Of a stretch of DNA of 64,000 bases, positions 60,657 to 64,000 are shown piece after piece. Under the pieces are notes generated by a model, which was given only the letters and a program-made list of their open reading frames with translations, did not search any database and was not told the DNA's origin. This DNA is from Paraescarpia echinospica (taxonomy: Eukaryota > Annelida > Polychaeta > Sabellida > Siboglinidae). The position numbers and the translations under genes are program-made. Location: NCBI GenBank assembly GCA_020002185.1, contig CM034531.1:79531738-79595737 (forward strand), written 5' to 3'. The stretch's first letter is position 1, and each line of letters begins with the position of its first letter.

Positions 60657-61588
60657 CAAGCAATATCTATATATATAGGTATATATATATATGCATTGGC
60701 ATAGACGTGGCTTTGTCTGGAAAATTAAGTTTTCCCCTGCAAAGCCAGGCAAATTAGTTGTTGTTATATGAAGAGGACCACTTGATCGCGGTCAATTTTC
60801 ACACAACACATGCGAGTAATCTTTGATATTGTTTGTTATTTAATAATGTAACCAGATACAGCCACTGCAACCTTAATATGTCGATATTATTCTGGAGACG
60901 ACACAGTGATGACGTTCTTATTGGAACGACAGCACTTGATGTAAACACTTCTTAGTGCGTTACCTACCTCACAGTAGATGCCCAATCGGGAAACAAATTG
61001 GTGAGATGTCTAGCTTCATGGCTCCTGCAAAAGTCGTAGTCGGCGTAGCCGGTGTTTTAGAAACATATTTGTCATTATTTTAGTCTACAAGTACATGTCC
61101 TATTCCAGCTGGTGAAGTCATCCTATGTTATCAACTAAAGTATCATCGATGTTCTCACGTCTGCAGTGCGCATCTTAAAGAGAAACAAAAAGCAGCAATT
61201 GTTTGTTTGGGTTTATGCATCTAAAAGTGTTAATGAAATATAATCATTTGCAACTACAAATAAGAATATTATACCTGTAACTTACTATAAAAAAACTTGT
61301 TGAATACACACAAAATAAGTTGTATGGACACTGCCGTTTTCATAGAAAGGCTGACGTCTACGGCGCTTTTTGGTTAATTTGTTGCGCCATGGGCAATATG
61401 TCAGCCACCATGATATCGGACAATATGTTAGAAGCTTCCACTTTGAGACCGCATTCCGAGTTAACCACTGAGGTGATAAGTTGTACATATGTACATACAT
61501 ACATAGATACGTACATACATACGTACCTACGTACTTACGTACATACAAACATACATACATACATGCATACGTGCATACGTACGTACAA

Positions 61589-61619
<31 letters not shown>

Positions 61620-61643
61620 GATACACACAGACACACATGCATT
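60657..61643. other. Intergenic with (ACAT)n/(ACGT)n and (CA)n microsatellites
   Basis: No gene recognised. Tetranucleotide runs of CATA/CGTA type lie at 61488-61595, then (CA)n at 61592-61620. Confidence 0.5.
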
Positions 61644-62510
61644 CAGTAAACCTCTTGTAAATCGCATTCGTTTAAGTCGTATTATATAAGTCGGATCTTC
61701 GCCTAACTCAGAATAATTGAGTAGATCACTCCATTTGATACGAGATGACGTGTTTTTGATCCGAGATAACGTGTTTTTCATCGCCTAAGTTGGATCGCAG
61801 TATTCAACAAAGATCACTTGGTTACTTGGAGTGCATGTACCAGATGAACTAAAAAGTGAAACAGCTATTCAAAGAAAGTGATCCAGACAGCCACAACAAC
61901 GTACATAGGCGTCACGTTTTCACACATCTGATACAACTAGCATCAGCAATTCAATGGACAGTGATATTGTTATAAAGTGATGATCCATTACCGGTACATT
62001 CCAGTAACCACGAGACTAGACGCATCAAAAGAAGTCGCGCCATTTTTTCAAGTAGTTGGAATATCTTGGACGCCGACACTGCCCTGAAGTCAGCGTAGAA
62101 CAAAGTGAAACCTAAAACACATGTAAACTGCTACAAAAAGCGGGATTCGTCGAAGGTGTTGAACGTCAAGGCGATGGCGACGACGAAGCAACAGAAACAT
62201 ATGGGACAAAGTCCGCGAAGTGTATGGAAATGCTGTATGTACGATGGAGGACTATGTTTTCTTTACGGACGCTAAGACATTATGGCTTGACGCTCGGCAA
62301 CAGTGAGATCGAAGACTTGACCGACAAGTGTGACAGTCGAAACAGAGCAAGATGACCGACAGTTGCAATCAGTAATAATTATAAAGTGCTTTTAGATGGC
62401 TACCTTTGGTGTTAGTATTAGGATATATCATCTTCGGTTAAGTCAGATTTTCGCATACCTCAGATTAAATATCTCGGTCCGATTGAATCCGACTTAGGCA
62501 AGGTTTAATG
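61644..62510 (+). mobile_element. pogo/Tigger-like DNA transposon remnant
   Basis: The left end CAGTAAACCT..TAAGTCGTATTATATAAG and the right end (inverted) CATTAAACCTTGCCTAAGTC resemble each other and the CAGT..ACCTCG-type ends of Tigger elements. The interior (62125-62260) keeps a degraded transposase piece, LLQKAGFVEGVE, like the C-terminal KAGF segment of Tigger transposases, followed by acidic text and many stops. 867 bp, so largely deleted. The expected TA duplication is not preserved. Confidence 0.6.
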
Positions 62511-62639
62511 CACGTATACATACCTACAGGCAAACCTATGAAGCCATCTATGATAAAAAAAACCTAGTGGAAACCTGACCAGAAACTCAGAAAATTGTAT
62601 CTATAGTATGTATGTAGGACATAGATCATAGCTCACCCT

Positions 62640-62955
62640 GGAGTGGGTCTGAGGACCAGGCTTGACGCAAACATCTATTCAACGTCACGCTTGAAGGTCA
62701 AGAAAAAACCCAGCATTTCTTGCGAGGACCTCTATGTATATATGATGCTGCCTTCTGCTCCTATTATAAGAAGCAGCTACAGTTAATATTAACAGCTTCG
62801 CAAATACTTGCACAGCTTTCGGTCTCAAAATCAGCGTCAAATAGGCTGCCAACACGACTCGTGGGAATCAAGACGCCAAAGTCACCCTTAATGATGACCC
62901 CATCGAAACTGTGGAGAATTTCTCCTACTAAGGCTTTTTTGTTGCTGGTTGTCCT
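62640..62955 (+). mobile_element. RTE-like LINE scrap around the YADD box
   Basis: Reading across frames gives RTRLDANIY, LKVKKK, a degraded DD box (DLYVY then DAAF), FANTCTAFGLKISVK and TLNDDPIETVENFSY, the order seen after the catalytic centre of RTE/craniofacial-type LINE reverse transcriptases. Short and frameshifted. Confidence 0.6.
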
Positions 62956-63037
62956 CCTTGTTCCCTGTTGTACAGGGGTGAGGGTCACATACACTATCGC
63001 CGAACCACTCGCTGTATTTTTTCTTTCCAAAGTTGTC

Positions 63038-63069
63038 TGTCGATATATATATATATATATCTCTCTCTC

Positions 63070-63127
<58 letters not shown>
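63038..63127. repeat. (TA)n(CT)n microsatellite
   Basis: A TA run at 63044-63060 followed by about 65 bp of CT repeats. Confidence 0.9.
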
Positions 63128-63129
<2 letters not shown>

Positions 63130-63131
<2 letters not shown>

Positions 63132-63325
63132 AATCTCTCATCGTCTCCGATCTTCTCATGTCCCTCCTCACGCATTCCTCCCATCTCAGCTGTGGCCTTC
63201 CCCTTTTCATGTGACCTGTGTGCTGTCCCGCCTCTGCTCTCTGCTATTTGTTCTGCATCCATCCTTGCCAAGTGGCATTCCCATCTCATCCGGCTTCTTA
63301 ATCTCGTTCTATCATGTCTAAAAAT
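63130..63325 (-). mobile_element. LINE C-terminal scrap on the opposite strand
   Basis: On the minus strand, RMRWECHLARMD and, after a frame change, GRPQLRWEECVRRDMRR, the typical C-terminal tail of RTE-like LINE proteins. It faces the scrap at 62640-62955 across the microsatellite. Confidence 0.65.
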
Positions 63326-64000
63326 TAACACACAAGTTATGTGTGTGCGTGCGTTCATGAGTGCATGTGTGCTTGTGCGCGTGCGTGGCGTGAGCGTGTA
63401 TGTAAGCATATATGCACGTATGGTACTGAGATTTTGTTGGCGTCCTAGCCAACCCATTAGGGTAACTCACGAGCTAAAAAATACTACCCGGTGTACTCCA
63501 GTTAGATTGGGGATCTTGGGTACAAAGTGAACTGCATGTCGCTCCATGTTGCAGCTGATCGCGACGGCTTGAACCTCCGAAACCGACTGCGCTATACTGG
63601 CAGCCGGCATTGTGTAATAATCTTTCTCATACGTCAGACTATACCATCTAGCATTTCGATTATCTGCCACTTCTTATCTCTTCCTTTCCCCTCTCAATGA
63701 TTCATGTTGTCACAATAGGTTATAACTTTTGGTTTCTCGTGACGCAACCTATAACTATTTCTTGACGTTTCTGATTGTGCATACGAGCTTCGTTTTAATA
63801 TAGAGTTGTAGTGTTTACTGTTTACCAAAACATATTTTGTCCTTACAAAACAGAAAACACAAACACAAACATAAAATCATATTAAGTGATCGGTTTGTGA
63901 ATATTTTATTTGAATCAGCTTCCCCCAGTCATTGCTAGTACACTTCAGTGAATGAAACATAACAAAATGAATCCTGGTTACTGATAGATCAGTTATGTCC
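63326..64000. other. Intergenic, possible degenerate SINE head
   Basis: No gene. On the minus strand near 63560-63600, TATAGCGCAGTCGGTT and GGTTCAAGCC look like A and B boxes but lie only about 10 bp apart, so any tRNA-like origin is doubtful. A GT-rich run lies at 63340-63400. Confidence 0.4.

Noticed and set aside
62888..63530. Arg/Glu- and Ser/Leu-rich frames
   Set aside because: They are driven by the (CT)n repeat. Only the flanking LINE-like residues are meaningful.
63555..63605. tRNA gene or SINE head on the minus strand
   Set aside because: A- and B-box-like words are only about 10 bp apart, far too close.

Overview
The window is nuclear DNA of an animal, most likely a lophotrochozoan and quite possibly a mollusc. 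The evidence is spliced genes with GT-AG introns, AATAAA signals, a typical invertebrate transposon set (Polinton/Maverick, Ty3/gypsy, CR1, L2-like and RTE-like LINEs, a tRNA-derived SINE, a pogo/Tigger remnant) and two paralogous secreted genes that combine a type-2 chitin-binding domain with a laminin-G-like domain, an architecture known from molluscan shell-matrix proteins of the Pif type. The species assignment is inference.
Region 1 (1 to about 12.1 kb, GC-rich) is the larger part of a decayed Polinton/Maverick (adintovirus-like) element. On the plus strand lie the end of a DDE integrase with a chromodomain-like tail, a duplicated small gene, a short membrane protein, a penton-like minor capsid protein, a basic adenovirus-pX-like core protein, the major capsid protein and an adenain-like cysteine protease. 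On the minus strand, convergent with these, lies a protein-primed family B DNA polymerase with an N-terminal zinc-finger array, then a 130-aa protein of unknown function and a spliced gene with an RPA/OB-fold-like domain. Most genes carry stops or frameshifts, so the copy is dead, but the penton, core and 130-aa frames are still open. Two sets of tandem repeats (134 bp x3 and about 56 bp x4) lie upstream of the polymerase. No packaging ATPase is visible; the element continues left of the window. Its right edge is not resolved, lying somewhere between about 12.1 and 14.1 kb.
Region 2 (14 to 31 kb, AT-rich) is mostly intergenic. It holds a degenerate Ty3/gypsy retroelement (16.8-21.6 kb) next to an L2/CR1-like LINE fragment. 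That LINE is itself interrupted by a 1,218-bp foldback element with about 460-bp terminal inverted repeats and an 8-bp target duplication. There is also a 38-bp x8 satellite and some dispersed repeats.
Region 3 (31-58 kb) is a pair of direct gene duplicates. The downstream copy (53.8-57.5 kb, seven exons, 341 codons) looks functional. The upstream copy (33.0-38.2 kb) is a pseudogene with an L2-like LINE inserted into its chitin-binding exon and lost splice sites. Directly behind the upstream copy, a 2.23-kb block has been tandemly duplicated, and a nearly full-length CR1 LINE has inserted into the second block. More LINE pieces lie between the paralogs.
Region 4 (58-64 kb) has no recognisable host gene. 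It holds microsatellites, a 0.63-kb palindrome, a pogo/Tigger-like remnant and two RTE-like LINE scraps on opposite strands.
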